From the NCBI GenBank assembly GCA_018902795.1, contig JAHIQD010000003.1, positions 62,001 through 126,000 on the forward strand: a DNA stretch of 64,000 nt. Reading direction: 5' to 3'. A model generated the notes under the pieces. That model saw nothing but the letters and a program-made list of their open reading frames with translations. It was not told the DNA's origin and searched no databases. Numbering within the stretch: position 1 is the stretch's first letter; every line of letters begins with the position of its first letter. The position numbers and the translations under genes were made by a program. This document shows positions 1 to 8,913 of this stretch, in pieces. Source of the DNA: Bacteroidota bacterium. GTDB lineage: Bacteria; Bacteroidota; Bacteroidia; Flavobacteriales; Weeksellaceae.

Positions 1-954
1 TTCTGTCATAAACAAAGTAATCGCACCTGCAGTTTCAGCACTTACGCCTTCCAGCGGAGTTACTTTGGTAATTCTGGTTCCCATTGTTTTCACGATTTTC
101 CAGCCGCCACTCATGGTTCCGAGTGCAATCATCAGGAATGATGTGAAAGGTACCCACCAGTAATGTTCCACAAAATAAGTGAACTGGTGCGATCCGTCCA
201 TTGCAATATACACAGGATCGTGAAGCATCTGAACATGGTAATAAATTACGGCCGCGCCAATGATTCCCATTACTTTCTGTGCATCATTGGTACCATGTCC
301 CAAACTGAAAAGTGCGGAGGAAACCAACTGTAATTTCTTGAAAATATTGTCCGCCTTCCTTGGATTGGTGCGCTTGGCAATATTCACGATGATGAGGGTG
401 ATGATGATGGAAATAATGGAACCGATAATCGGGGCAAGAAAAATGAAAAGGATAATAGGAATTACCTTATCATATTTTACTACATTCTGCGTGAAAAGCT
501 GCTTGAAGGCCATAATCAGTTTATCAAATACTGAAAGATCAGGCTGTGCCAAAGCTACTGCATGATAATCTGAAACCAAAGCGTACATCAGTGCGGCTCC
601 TAAAAACCCTCCAATCAAAGTATGTGATGATGAGGATGGAATTCCGAACCACCAGGTCAGTAAATTCCAGGCAATTGCAGCAATAAGACCTGCAAAGATT
701 ACCTCCAGGTTAATAAAATCTTCGTTTACAGATTTCGCAATGGTATTCCCGATTTTGAATTCTCCAATGACATATGCTGCAAGGAAAAAAGCGGCAAAAT
801 TCCAAACCGCTGCCCAAAGAACAGCCTGAAAAGGCGTTAAGACTTTAGTTGAAACAATGGTCGCAATAGAGTTTGCGGCATCGTGAAATCCGTTGATATA
901 ATCAAATATTAAGGCTAATACAATGATTATAATTAATAATACTGGTAAATCCAT
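1..954 (-). CDS. PiT family inorganic phosphate transporter (C-terminus beyond window edge)
   Basis: Reading the minus strand from the ATG at 954 gives 318 uninterrupted residues running off the left edge, so the C-terminus is missing. The protein starts with a hydrophobic helix followed by FDYINGFHDAANSIATIVST, the PiT signature, and a second copy of the motif appears later as ALFSLGHGTNDAQKVMG; the two inverted repeats of this motif define PiT phosphate:cation symporters. Many further membrane helices are visible. The gene starts 28 bp after the DUF47 gene upstream on the same strand, the usual two-gene phosphate uptake operon. Function is inferred from family and context. Confidence 0.93.
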   Translation of the reverse strand, partial: MDLPVLLIIIIVLALIFDYINGFHDAANSIATIVSTKVLTPFQAVLWAAVWNFAAFFLAAYVIGEFKIGNTIAKSVNEDFINLEVIFAGLIAAIAWNLLTWWFGIPSSSSHTLIGGFLGAALMYALVSDYHAVALAQPDLSVFDKLIMAFKQLFTQNVVKYDKVIPIILFIFLAPIIGSIISIIITLIIVNIAKRTNPRKADNIFKKLQLVSSALFSLGHGTNDAQKVMGIIGAAVIYYHVQMLHDPVYIAMDGSHQFTYFVEHYWWVPFTSFLMIALGTMSGGWKIVKTMGTRITKVTPLEGVSAETAGAITLFMTE

Positions 955-982
955 TCTTTATTTTTAAGTTTAACGGATAAGG

Positions 983-1621
983 CTACGCGTATTTAATCAC
1001 AATACTGTCCATGGTATTGGCAACATCTTCGGCCTTATCGGTAACTGTTTCAAGATATTCAAGAACTGATTTTATTTTGATGATGTTAATGGCATCATTC
1101 GTTTCAAAAAGTTTTACGGTCGCCTGACTTAATACATCATCAGCAATATTTTCGTAAGAATTGATCTTGATACATGATTCTTTTACTGCCTGAGGGTTTT
1201 TAAAATCTTTCAGATTAGCCATCGCTGTCTGAATCTCCAGACACGATTTGTAAATTAAAAGAGAAAACTCAGTATAGGAAGGATCAAGAGGCGTTTTGTA
1301 GAGATAAATATATTTTGCCGATGCATACATGAAATCCGCAATATCATCAAGACCGCTCGCCAAATGATTAATATCTTCTCTGTCGAACGGAGTAATGAAG
1401 TTTTCACCTAACTGAACAAAAATTTCGTGAGTTAAATCATCCATTTTATGCTCGTAATCGCTCATATTCTTAAGCATTGTATCATCGTTGATATCAAAAT
1501 CAAGAAGGCCTTCATGAAACTCTTTAGACATTTCGCAAAGTGTTGCTGCTACTTTTTCGAACAACACAAAAAACACTTTATCTTTTGGCTGGAATGCTTT
1601 GAAAATATTACCAATTCCCAT
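983..1621 (-). CDS. DUF47 / PhoU-like Pit accessory protein
   Basis: This 212-residue soluble protein is mostly alpha-helical and matches the DUF47 (TIGR00153, Pit accessory) family in length and character, with the typical opening MGIGNIFKAFQPKDKVFF and an acidic helical body containing FDREDINHLASGLDDIADFM. Family members are PhoU-like helical bundles thought to modulate the partner phosphate transporter. It is the first gene of the operon with the PiT transporter, 28 bp apart. A near-perfect palindrome lies upstream at 1683-1704 and a weak -7-like box at 1647-1654. The regulatory role of the protein is family knowledge, not shown here. Confidence 0.9.
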   Translation of the reverse strand: MGIGNIFKAFQPKDKVFFVLFEKVAATLCEMSKEFHEGLLDFDINDDTMLKNMSDYEHKMDDLTHEIFVQLGENFITPFDREDINHLASGLDDIADFMYASAKYIYLYKTPLDPSYTEFSLLIYKSCLEIQTAMANLKDFKNPQAVKESCIKINSYENIADDVLSQATVKLFETNDAINIIKIKSVLEYLETVTDKAEDVANTMDSIVIKYA

Positions 1622-1682
1622 TTTTTTTAATTTATAATTAGTGGTGCAAATTTCCGAAAAACTGAACTAACTTTCCCGTTTT

Positions 1683-1704
1683 AATGTTAAGTTTTATTAA
1701 CATT
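1683..1704. promoter_or_regulatory. Inverted repeat upstream of the phosphate transport operon
   Basis: AATGTTAA and TTAACATT form a perfect 8-bp inverted repeat separated by 6 bp. It sits about 62 bp before the DUF47 start and just upstream of where the -33 region of the weak -7-like box (complement of 1647-1654, GAAATTTG) would be. It is a candidate operator; no regulator is identified. Confidence 0.4.
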
Positions 1705-1736
1705 GGGAATTAGTTTTCCCCTAAAAAACAAAAAAT

Positions 1737-1762
1737 AAGTCCCGCTGAAAACAACGGAACTT
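1737..1762 (-). terminator. Rho-independent terminator of the DEAD-box helicase gene
   Basis: On the minus strand AAGTTCCG pairs with CGGGACTT (one G-U pair), followed by ATTTTTTG. It lies 29 bp after the helicase stop codon. Confidence 0.7.
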
Positions 1763-1790
1763 ACATATATTCTGAAATATTGGTTGGGAA

Positions 1791-3524
1791 TTAGTTCGCC
1801 ACTTCGGCTCTCATTTCCTTTCCTTTAAATTTCTGGGTTTGCAATCCTTTGATTACTTCATCTTTAAATGATTTTTCCACTTCAAAGAATGAAAACTTCT
1901 CTAAGATTTCAATATCACCGATATCTGGGCGTTTTTTCGATTTTGCTGTAGATTTATTGATGATCTCTAACATATCCATTTTCTTCAACTGGTCTTTTTT
2001 ACCCAGGTTAAAGAAGAATCTCACCATATCGCCATTGTTTTTTCTTGGCTTTCTGTCACGGGATTCTCTTCCGCCATCACGGCCACCGTCTCTGCTGTTT
2101 TCTCTTCTGTCGCCTCTGTCACGGTCTCTTCCACGATCTCTGTCTCTTCCACGATCACGGTCACGATCTCTTCCACCTCGCTCTCCTCTGTCATCGCTGT
2201 TGAATTTCTGATCAGCCAAATCATTTTTGTCCTTGTAGAACATGGCTAAATCTCTCAACTGTAACTGAAGTAACTTGTGAACCAATTCTTCTTTTGAGAA
2301 TTCAGATAAATCGGGAATTAAAGAATCATCAAAAGTGAAAAACTCTTCATGCTCGGTAAATAATTTCTCGAAAACTCCGCCAACCTGTGCTTTGATAATC
2401 GCTTCTCCCGTTGGAATTTTCTTTTCAACAATATCAATCTTTGTAACAGATTTAATTTGCTTTAATTTCCTGGATTCTTCAGGTTTAATAAGAGAAATAG
2501 AAATACCGTCTTTTCCGGCTCTACCTGTTCTTCCGCTTCTGTGAACAAAAACTTCAGGATCATCCGGTAAAGAATAGTGGATAACGTGGGTTAAGGAGTT
2601 TACATCCAACCCTCTCGCAGCAACATCTGTCGCTACCAGAATATCAATGTTTTTGAGACGGAATTTTTTCATTACCGTATCTCTCTGTGCCTGAGACAAA
2701 TCACCGTGAAGTGCATCTGCAGCATAACCATTCTGCATCAGAAAGTCTGCAACTTCCTGCGTTTCCATACGGGTACGGCAGAAAAGAATGGAGTACTGAT
2801 TAGGGTTTGCATCGATAAGTCTTTTCAAAGCTTCTTTTTTATGACGGTAACCTACCACATAAAATTCATGCTTGATGTTTTTCTTCACCTCGTTGATAGA
2901 TCCTACTGAAATACGGTGAGGAGAAGTTAAATAATTTTTGGAAATTCTCTCAACCTCTTTATTCATCGTTGCTGAGAATAAATAAGTTTGTTTCGTTTCC
3001 GGAGTTTCTCTTAAAATAGTTTCCAAATCATCTTTGAAACCCATTGAAAGCATTTCGTCAGCTTCATCTAAAACCAACCACTGAATTTCTGAGAAATCAA
3101 GTGCTTTTCTGTTAATTAAATCGATCACACGACCCGGAGTTCCCACAATAATCTGCGGTTTGTCACGAAGTGATCTGATTTGATCTGAGATACTGCTGCC
3201 ACCATAAACCGCTGTAGTTTTGATGTTCGGCATGTATTTCGAATAATTTTTAATGTCTTTCGTAATCTGAAGACACAATTCTCTTGTCGGACAAAGCACC
3301 AAAAATTGGATTTTGCGACTACCCTCGTCAATCATATCCAAAATCGGAAGCGAAAATGCTGCTGTTTTGCCCGTCCCCGTCTGCGCTAGTGCGATCATGT
3401 CGCGTATATCTGTTGAGATAAAAGGAATGGTCTGTTTTTGGATTTCTGTTGGGCTAATAAACCCGAGTTCACCAACTGCCTTTAGAATTTCTGGACTTAG
3501 GTTGGTTTCTGTAAATAAATTCAT
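1791..3524 (-). CDS. DEAD-box ATP-dependent RNA helicase with Arg/Asp-rich linker and DbpA-like RNA-binding domain
   Basis: The 577-residue protein has all the DEAD-box motifs: a Q motif around residues 22-33, AQTGTGKT at 47-54, DEAD at 153-156, SAT at 184-186 and HRSGRTGRAG at 328-337. Residues about 445-495 are a low-complexity stretch of RD/RG repeats, and residues about 500-575 fit the DbpA/CsdA C-terminal RNA-binding fold. Such enzymes unwind rRNA or mRNA structure, often in ribosome assembly or cold adaptation. It appears monocistronic: a TATCTTTG -7 box lies upstream (3545-3552) and a terminator follows. The repeat tract could vary in length between strains. It is DeaD/CshA-like, but the exact orthologue is not certain. 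Confidence 0.95.
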   Translation of the reverse strand: MNLFTETNLSPEILKAVGELGFISPTEIQKQTIPFISTDIRDMIALAQTGTGKTAAFSLPILDMIDEGSRKIQFLVLCPTRELCLQITKDIKNYSKYMPNIKTTAVYGGSSISDQIRSLRDKPQIIVGTPGRVIDLINRKALDFSEIQWLVLDEADEMLSMGFKDDLETILRETPETKQTYLFSATMNKEVERISKNYLTSPHRISVGSINEVKKNIKHEFYVVGYRHKKEALKRLIDANPNQYSILFCRTRMETQEVADFLMQNGYAADALHGDLSQAQRDTVMKKFRLKNIDILVATDVAARGLDVNSLTHVIHYSLPDDPEVFVHRSGRTGRAGKDGISISLIKPEESRKLKQIKSVTKIDIVEKKIPTGEAIIKAQVGGVFEKLFTEHEEFFTFDDSLIPDLSEFSKEELVHKLLQLQLRDLAMFYKDKNDLADQKFNSDDRGERGGRDRDRDRGRDRDRGRDRDRGDRRENSRDGGRDGGRESRDRKPRKNNGDMVRFFFNLGKKDQLKKMDMLEIINKSTAKSKKRPDIGDIEILEKFSFFEVEKSFKDEVIKGLQTQKFKGKEMRAEVAN

Positions 3525-3544
3525 TAAGTATATTAAATATTTTG

Positions 3545-3552
3545 CAAAGATA
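3545..3552 (-). promoter_or_regulatory. -7 promoter box of the helicase gene
   Basis: The minus strand reads TATCTTTG, matching the Bacteroidota TAnnTTTG consensus, 20 bp before the helicase ATG. No clear TTTG -33 box is seen. Confidence 0.55.
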
Positions 3553-3640
3553 CGTTTTTTTGAATTGATAAAATTTGCATTGTTTTATTAAATTTCTCTT
3601 AACGGACAGACCATCCATATTTTTTACTGCGATTTTTCAT

Positions 3641-3648
3641 TAAATTTG
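3641..3648 (+). promoter_or_regulatory. -7 promoter box of the DUF2461 gene
   Basis: TAAATTTG fits TAnnTTTG and lies 18 bp before the ATG at 3667. Confidence 0.5.
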
Positions 3649-3666
3649 ATTTAAAATCAAAGAAAT

Positions 3667-4332
3667 ATGTCAGTGAAAATTGAAAGTACCACCCTTAGTT
3701 TTTTGAGAAACTTAACCAAAAACAATAACCGCGACTGGTTTGCAGAAAACAAAGAAAAATACATTTCCGCCCAGGAAAACGTCATCAGTTTTGTTGAAGG
3801 TTTAATTGAGGAAATGGGAGAATTCGACGAAGAAATACTGAAAACCGATGCTAAAAAATCAGTCTTCAGAATTTATCGCGACGTCCGTTTTTCAAAAGAC
3901 AAATCACCTTATAAAACCAATTTCGGTGCTGGTTTGGGAATGGGAAGAGGAAATAAGATTTCCGGTTACTATCTGCACATCGAACCCGGAAAATCTTTTT
4001 TAGCCGGCGGAGTTTATCAGCCCGAACCTTCTGTTTTAAAAGAAATCCGGAAAGAAATTTCAATGAACGGAGCAGAATTTGTGGAAATTTTGGAACAGAA
4101 AGAATTCCGCAACAATTTCCGCGGATTAAGTGTGGAAAGTAAACTGAAAAGAGTTCCGACAGGTTTTGAGAAGGATAATCCCATGGCAGAATATTTAAAA
4201 CTTAAAAGTTTCATCGTAGTTCACCCTGTTTCTGACGAAGCTTTGATGAACAAAGACGCAGCGAAAAATTTCGCAAAGATTTATCAGTCCATCAAACCTT
4301 TGAACGATTTTTTAAGCGCTCCGTTCATGTAA
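3667..4332 (+). CDS. DUF2461 domain-containing protein
   Basis: This 221-residue cytoplasmic protein matches the DUF2461 family (TIGR02453) over its whole length. Recognisable parts are the N-terminal FLRNLTKNNNRDWFAENK, the central FRIYRDVRFSKDKSPYKTNF and the downstream YYLHIEPGKSFLAGGVY. The family is widespread in Bacteroidota and its biochemical function is unknown. The gene is single, facing away from the helicase with its own promoter box, and converges on the TlpA gene, whose stop codon is only 19 bp beyond this one. Confidence 0.9.
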   Translation: MSVKIESTTLSFLRNLTKNNNRDWFAENKEKYISAQENVISFVEGLIEEMGEFDEEILKTDAKKSVFRIYRDVRFSKDKSPYKTNFGAGLGMGRGNKISGYYLHIEPGKSFLAGGVYQPEPSVLKEIRKEISMNGAEFVEILEQKEFRNNFRGLSVESKLKRVPTGFEKDNPMAEYLKLKSFIVVHPVSDEALMNKDAAKNFAKIYQSIKPLNDFLSAPFM

Positions 4333-4351
4333 TTTCCTCCAAAAAAATGAA

Positions 4352-4867
4352 CTAATTCTTCAGTAAGTTGATTGCTTTTTGAATTTCCGGATCATTGGGA
4401 CTGATGGAATAATAGTTCGCGATTTCGCCTTTTTGATCGATGACCATAAATCTTGGCACCCAGTTCAGATCGATATAATTATTGAAATTATTTTTCCAGC
4501 CTTCATCAAACCAGTAATTTTCGTATTCGGAAATGCCGTATTTCTCCAGACCCTTTTTCCACTGTTCATTGGATCGGTCGAGCGAGAAATAGATGAACTC
4601 AATTTCCGGATTTTTCTCTTTCAGTTCTTTTGTGGACGGCAAAGCCAGGATGCAGTCTCTGCACCAGCTCGCCCAAAAATCGATGATTAAAACTTTCCCT
4701 TTATGTTTTTCTAAAACATCTTTAATGAGTACTTTTTTCCCGGAATCTGAAACAATTTTCTGAGCTAAAGCTTCCTTTGAAAATTCTGTTTTAGAAATTG
4801 CCGGAACTTTTTGCGCCGAAACCCCTAAAGAAATAAGGAGAATGAGGACGCTGTATATTTTTTTCAT
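4352..4867 (-). CDS. TlpA-like thioredoxin-fold disulfide reductase, exported
   Basis: The protein has 171 residues with an N-terminal signal peptide (MKKIYSVLILLISLGVSAQ) and a thioredoxin fold whose active site is WASWCRDC, cysteines near residues 69 and 72. This CxxC pair places it among the TlpA/ResA-like periplasmic thiol-disulfide oxidoreductases that keep periplasmic or lipoprotein cysteines reduced. It starts 2 bp after the amylase stop codon on the same strand, so the two are very probably co-transcribed. The functional link between the two is not obvious. The substrate is unknown. Confidence 0.88.
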   Translation of the reverse strand: MKKIYSVLILLISLGVSAQKVPAISKTEFSKEALAQKIVSDSGKKVLIKDVLEKHKGKVLIIDFWASWCRDCILALPSTKELKEKNPEIEFIYFSLDRSNEQWKKGLEKYGISEYENYWFDEGWKNNFNNYIDLNWVPRFMVIDQKGEIANYYSISPNDPEIQKAINLLKN

Positions 4868-4869
4868 TT

Positions 4870-6495
4870 TTAAATCTGTTCAAACAAAACCAACGAAAAT
4901 TCAGTATCGATTATTGCTTTACCATTTTCAATTTTCACTGTTTTTCCGGAATATCCGTCGCGGAGCTTAGTTCCGTTTTCAAAAATCCCTTCTACTGAAA
5001 CGACTTTGATTCCTGGATTTAAATCTAAACCGATTAAAACTTTATCTGTGTTAAGAATTCTTGTAAACCAATAAGGTGACGAAGAAATCATCTGATGAAC
5101 ACCCGCTCCAACCGCAGGATGATTCGCACGGAGTTTTCCGAGTTTCTGATAATGCATCAGTAATTTTTTGGTCTCAGCATTGTTCGCCACATCATTCCAG
5201 TTCATATTACTCCGCAGCGTAGCGTCGCCTTCCGCACCTTCAATGGTTAAATCTCTTGCCGTTTCATCGCCGTAATAAACCTGCGAAATTCCGGGTGCAA
5301 GCAATAATTTCGTTCCCGCTTCAAATGTTTTTTTACGGTCTTTGTCGAAAGGCCAGCCATCATCGTGAGAAGTTAGATAATTCATCACTGTTTTACCGTT
5401 CAGATCTGAATGAAGAATTTTAGAATAATTCGAAAACAGCTCTTCATAAGATTTATTGGCATCACCTTTAAAATCAAAATTAATCAAAGATTTGAAACCG
5501 TTTTGATAATAATTCACTTTTTTATCACCGAAATCGTAATTCTGTTTTTGGGAAATTCCGTAACCGTAAACTTCTCCAACGGTGAAAAACAGATTATTGT
5601 CCAGTACTTTCGACGGATTATTTCTTTTGTAAATATCAAAAGCTTCCTGGCAGACTTTCTGAAAATCTTTCCACACATCTTCATTGGTATGCTTCACGGT
5701 ATCAACACGGTAACCGTCAATTCCAAATTCTTCCACATAATCAGCGAGCCATTTCATGATATAATATTTCGGTGCTTTAGGATAACCTGTTCTTGCAAAA
5801 AAAACGTTTAAAGATTTCATTTCTGCTTCATACTTTCCCTCTTTTTTCCATTTTTCCACCAACATTTGCGGGAGTTCTGAGGGAAGATCAGATTCGGTTA
5901 AAACGTCCGGAAGATTAGCTACCAAAGTACATGCAGTTGTATTTTCGAAATTGCTGTATTTACACTGAGGCGAAGTTCGTACCCAGGAATTGGGATAAAC
6001 CGGATCAATTTCCGTTACCGGACCGGTGTGATTAATTACCGCATCAAGCACAATTCTGATGCCTTTTGCGTGTGCTTTTTCAACCAGTTCTTTTAAATCC
6101 GCTTTCGTCCCGAAATTGGGATCAAGATTCGTCCAGTCCTTTGCCCAATAACCATGAAAACCATAAGTTTTGCCTGTCCCTTCGTCCGTTGCACCATGAA
6201 TCTGCTCGACCACCGGAGTCATCCAGATCGCATTGATTCCTAAATCAGAAAAATAATTGCTGTCAATTTTTTGAATGATTCCGCGCAAATCGCCGCCTTC
6301 AAAACCCCTTAGCACCGCAGCTTTTTCCGTACGTCCAAAATTCACATCGTTAGTTGGATCACCATTGGCAAACCTATCGGTCAGAAGAAAATACATGTTG
6401 GCGCCGTCCCATATGAAAGGTTTTTTGCTGGAATGTTGCAGAGAGCCGCACGAAGCAAGTAACGATAACCCGGCGAGGATGAATATTTTTTTCAT
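4870..6495 (-). CDS. Alpha-amylase family (GH13) lipoprotein
   Basis: This 541-residue protein starts with a lipoprotein signal peptide ending LLASCG, so it is likely anchored in the outer membrane or periplasm. It carries the GH13 barrel signatures: DAVINHTG (region I), GYRVDTVKH with the nucleophile Asp (region II), FTVGEVYG with the acid/base Glu (region III) and LTSHDDGWPF (region IV), followed by a small beta-rich C-terminal domain. GH13 enzymes of this kind cleave alpha-1,4-glucans such as starch or maltodextrin. The gene heads a two-gene unit with the TlpA-like protein. It is separate from the glycogen genes at 48-52 kb. Exact substrate cannot be read from sequence. Confidence 0.92.
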   Translation of the reverse strand: MKKIFILAGLSLLASCGSLQHSSKKPFIWDGANMYFLLTDRFANGDPTNDVNFGRTEKAAVLRGFEGGDLRGIIQKIDSNYFSDLGINAIWMTPVVEQIHGATDEGTGKTYGFHGYWAKDWTNLDPNFGTKADLKELVEKAHAKGIRIVLDAVINHTGPVTEIDPVYPNSWVRTSPQCKYSNFENTTACTLVANLPDVLTESDLPSELPQMLVEKWKKEGKYEAEMKSLNVFFARTGYPKAPKYYIMKWLADYVEEFGIDGYRVDTVKHTNEDVWKDFQKVCQEAFDIYKRNNPSKVLDNNLFFTVGEVYGYGISQKQNYDFGDKKVNYYQNGFKSLINFDFKGDANKSYEELFSNYSKILHSDLNGKTVMNYLTSHDDGWPFDKDRKKTFEAGTKLLLAPGISQVYYGDETARDLTIEGAEGDATLRSNMNWNDVANNAETKKLLMHYQKLGKLRANHPAVGAGVHQMISSSPYWFTRILNTDKVLIGLDLNPGIKVVSVEGIFENGTKLRDGYSGKTVKIENGKAIIDTEFSLVLFEQI

Positions 6496-6591
6496 AAAAT
6501 TATTTGATTGTTAAAGGTAAGTAATAACCCTTTTTAGAAAAAACCAATTTGCGATCCGGCTTGAATTTAACAATAATTTAACATATTTTTC

Positions 6592-6599
6592 TATCTTTG
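6592..6599 (+). promoter_or_regulatory. -7 promoter box of the FkbM-flippase unit
   Basis: TATCTTTG lies 23 bp before the ATG at 6623, after an AT-rich stretch. It fits TAnnTTTG. Confidence 0.55.
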
Positions 6600-6622
6600 T
6601 TTTTCAGAACCCCCGAAATCGT

Positions 6623-7435
6623 ATGTCTTTATACCAAAGAATCGCCGAACAATTACAATATATCGCTCCCCGTTTTTATAAGGAAAGGTATTTTAAAAAA
6701 CTGAAAAATCTCAGCTGGGAAAATTATTCAGGCAGGAATATTGAACCTGAACTTCTTTGGATTACAGATTATCTCACGCCCGATGATGTATTTTTTGATA
6801 TTGGAGCAAATACAGGGAGTTTTATATTTCAGTTGGAAAAGAAACTGTCCCCGAAAAACATTTTCGCCTTCGAACCTAACAATAAACTTTACCTGCGTCT
6901 AAAAAGAATTTTCCCCGAAGTTGCTGCGTATCCGATAGCACTTTCTGATAAAAACGGGACTGCAGAATTTAAAGTTCCTGTTATCCACGGAAAGACGGTA
7001 AATTCCAGAGGAACTTTGCAGCTGGAATACCGTGAAACTGATGAAGGAAAAAATTATTTCCAAACCGTTCAGGTCTCTAAACTTGATGACTGGGTGTTCA
7101 ATCAGAAAATAGAAAAAATTGATTTTATCAAAATCGATGTTGAAGGAAACGAAAGGGAAACTCTGAACGGTTCAGCGAAAGTAATAGCAAAATACCGCCC
7201 AACATTAATGGTGGAAATAGAGCAGCGCCATCACTCAGAACCCATTTCTCAACTTATTGAAGAAATTGAAAGCAGAAATTATGAAACATTCTTTCTTAAC
7301 CGCAGTACATTTACCCTGCAGAAGCTTCTTCCCGATATGATGAATAAACTGTCGTCCACTTCCATCGGTTCCAAAGAAGATTATATTAATAACTTCATTT
7401 TCGTTCCCAAAAAAGCAAAAAAAGAAGAAGTATGA
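6623..7435 (+). CDS. FkbM family SAM-dependent methyltransferase
   Basis: The 270-residue protein has the FkbM layout: FFDIGANTGSFIFQLEK near residues 58-74 is the SAM-binding glycine motif, FAFEPNNKLY follows, and IDFIKIDVEGNERETL is the conserved second half of the fold. FkbM enzymes O-methylate sugars or other small groups and are frequent in capsule, O-antigen and exopolysaccharide loci. Its last four bases overlap the start of the flippase gene (ATGA), so the two are translationally coupled. This supports a role in decorating a surface glycan that the flippase exports. The acceptor is unknown. Confidence 0.88.
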   Translation: MSLYQRIAEQLQYIAPRFYKERYFKKLKNLSWENYSGRNIEPELLWITDYLTPDDVFFDIGANTGSFIFQLEKKLSPKNIFAFEPNNKLYLRLKRIFPEVAAYPIALSDKNGTAEFKVPVIHGKTVNSRGTLQLEYRETDEGKNYFQTVQVSKLDDWVFNQKIEKIDFIKIDVEGNERETLNGSAKVIAKYRPTLMVEIEQRHHSEPISQLIEEIESRNYETFFLNRSTFTLQKLLPDMMNKLSSTSIGSKEDYINNFIFVPKKAKKEEV

Positions 7436-8913
7436 GCGTGGTAGCAAGACAAGGTTTTAAATATTCACTCATTGGATATCTGGGATTTCTTCTCGGAACT
7501 TTCTCGGCGATTTTCGTTTTTCCTCATGATATGGTTTTCTACGGAAAACTCAGGTATGTACTTCCTACCGCAGAAATGCTTTTGCCGGTTGTAGTTTTCG
7601 GGCTCTCATTTTCAAACGTTAAATTTTTCACTAAAACCCATGAGGATGGGAAACACCAAAATTTTCTGTCGCTTTCTTTACTCGGAGTATTTCTGAATTT
7701 TATCATTTTCCTGATTGGTTATTTTGTCGTTAATCTGCTTTTCCCAAAACTTCAGGAAACAGAAATGTGGCAGATGAAGCGTCTCATTTTACCTTTGATT
7801 CTCGTTCTTGCCTTCAGCGCGGTTTTTAATAAATACCTTTCGAATTTCAAAAGGATAGTAGTTCCAAATATCTTTGAAAATTTACTGCCAAAAATAGCCA
7901 ATCTGGGAGCTTTTTGTCTTTTCTTTTTTATCGGCTTTCCCGAAAAAGCGGCTTATCTTTTCTTTATCGGAATGTTCATCCTGGGACTTTTCGGATACAT
8001 TTACTACGCCAACCGTCTCGAGAAAATCAAACCTGATTTTTCAACCGATTACGTCAAAAAAGACAATCTTTGGAAAGAAGTGCTGAATTACAGTTTTTAT
8101 GGATTTCTCGGCAACATCGGAAATTTTATCGCGGTAAGGATTGACAGTGTAATGATCGGCGAATTTCTGGGTTTCGAACCCAACGGAGTTTACAACACAC
8201 TCTATTCTATCATTTCATTGATTACCGTTCCTGCAATGGGTCTGTACAGTATTTCCGCTCCCATTATCAATAAACATCTTGCAGCACACGACTATGAAGA
8301 ACTTGACCGGTTGCACAAAAAGTCCTCGCTGATTTTATTTTTCCTTGGACTTGTTTTACTTTCCTGTGTTTTGGTCGGCTTCCCATATTTGACACATTTC
8401 ATTAAAAATGGTGAACTTTTGCGTCAATCAGAACCTGTGATTTGGGTGTTGGGATTTGCGATGCTTTTCGATTTGGCGACCGGATTTAACGGACATATTA
8501 TCTCCCTTTCCAAATATTACCGTTTCAACATCGTGGTGATGCTTTTTTTGGCGGTAACTACCGTGGTTCTTAATATTTATTTCCTTAAAAACACTGACCT
8601 CGAACTTTTCGGAGTGGCTATTGCAACTGCCATTTCACTTACACTTTTCAACATCGCCAAGATTGTTTTCAACTACGTTAAATTTGATGTTTTTCCTTTA
8701 ACGATTGAAATGATTTATGCTTTGATCATCGGAACTTTAGGCATTACTGTTGCCGTAATTCTACCCGATTTTAAAAGCAGTTTCATTAATTTGATATACA
8801 AACCGTCTGTTGTTCTGCTCCTATTTTTCATCGGAAATCACTTTTTGAAAATTTTTCCGCTGGAGGATTATGTCAACCGAAAATTTCTGGGAAGCATTTT
8901 TAAATTTAAATAA
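7432..8913 (+). CDS. Polysaccharide flippase (Wzx/MATE-like, oligosaccharide exporter)
   Basis: This 493-residue integral membrane protein has about 14 hydrophobic helices and the general look of the polysaccharide biosynthesis/Wzx family, with NYSFYGFLGNIGNFIAVRID as the typical start of the second half, where the lipid-linked glycan exporter fold repeats. Such proteins move lipid-linked oligosaccharides across the inner membrane. It overlaps the FkbM methyltransferase gene by 4 bp, and its 3' end overlaps the convergent glycosyltransferase gene at 8906 by 8 bp. No polymerase or ligase gene is seen nearby, so this may be a satellite of a larger glycan pathway. Confidence 0.87.
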   Translation: MSVVARQGFKYSLIGYLGFLLGTFSAIFVFPHDMVFYGKLRYVLPTAEMLLPVVVFGLSFSNVKFFTKTHEDGKHQNFLSLSLLGVFLNFIIFLIGYFVVNLLFPKLQETEMWQMKRLILPLILVLAFSAVFNKYLSNFKRIVVPNIFENLLPKIANLGAFCLFFFIGFPEKAAYLFFIGMFILGLFGYIYYANRLEKIKPDFSTDYVKKDNLWKEVLNYSFYGFLGNIGNFIAVRIDSVMIGEFLGFEPNGVYNTLYSIISLITVPAMGLYSISAPIINKHLAAHDYEELDRLHKKSSLILFFLGLVLLSCVLVGFPYLTHFIKNGELLRQSEPVIWVLGFAMLFDLATGFNGHIISLSKYYRFNIVVMLFLAVTTVVLNIYFLKNTDLELFGVAIATAISLTLFNIAKIVFNYVKFDVFPLTIEMIYALIIGTLGITVAVILPDFKSSFINLIYKPSVVLLLFFIGNHFLKIFPLEDYVNRKFLGSIFKFK

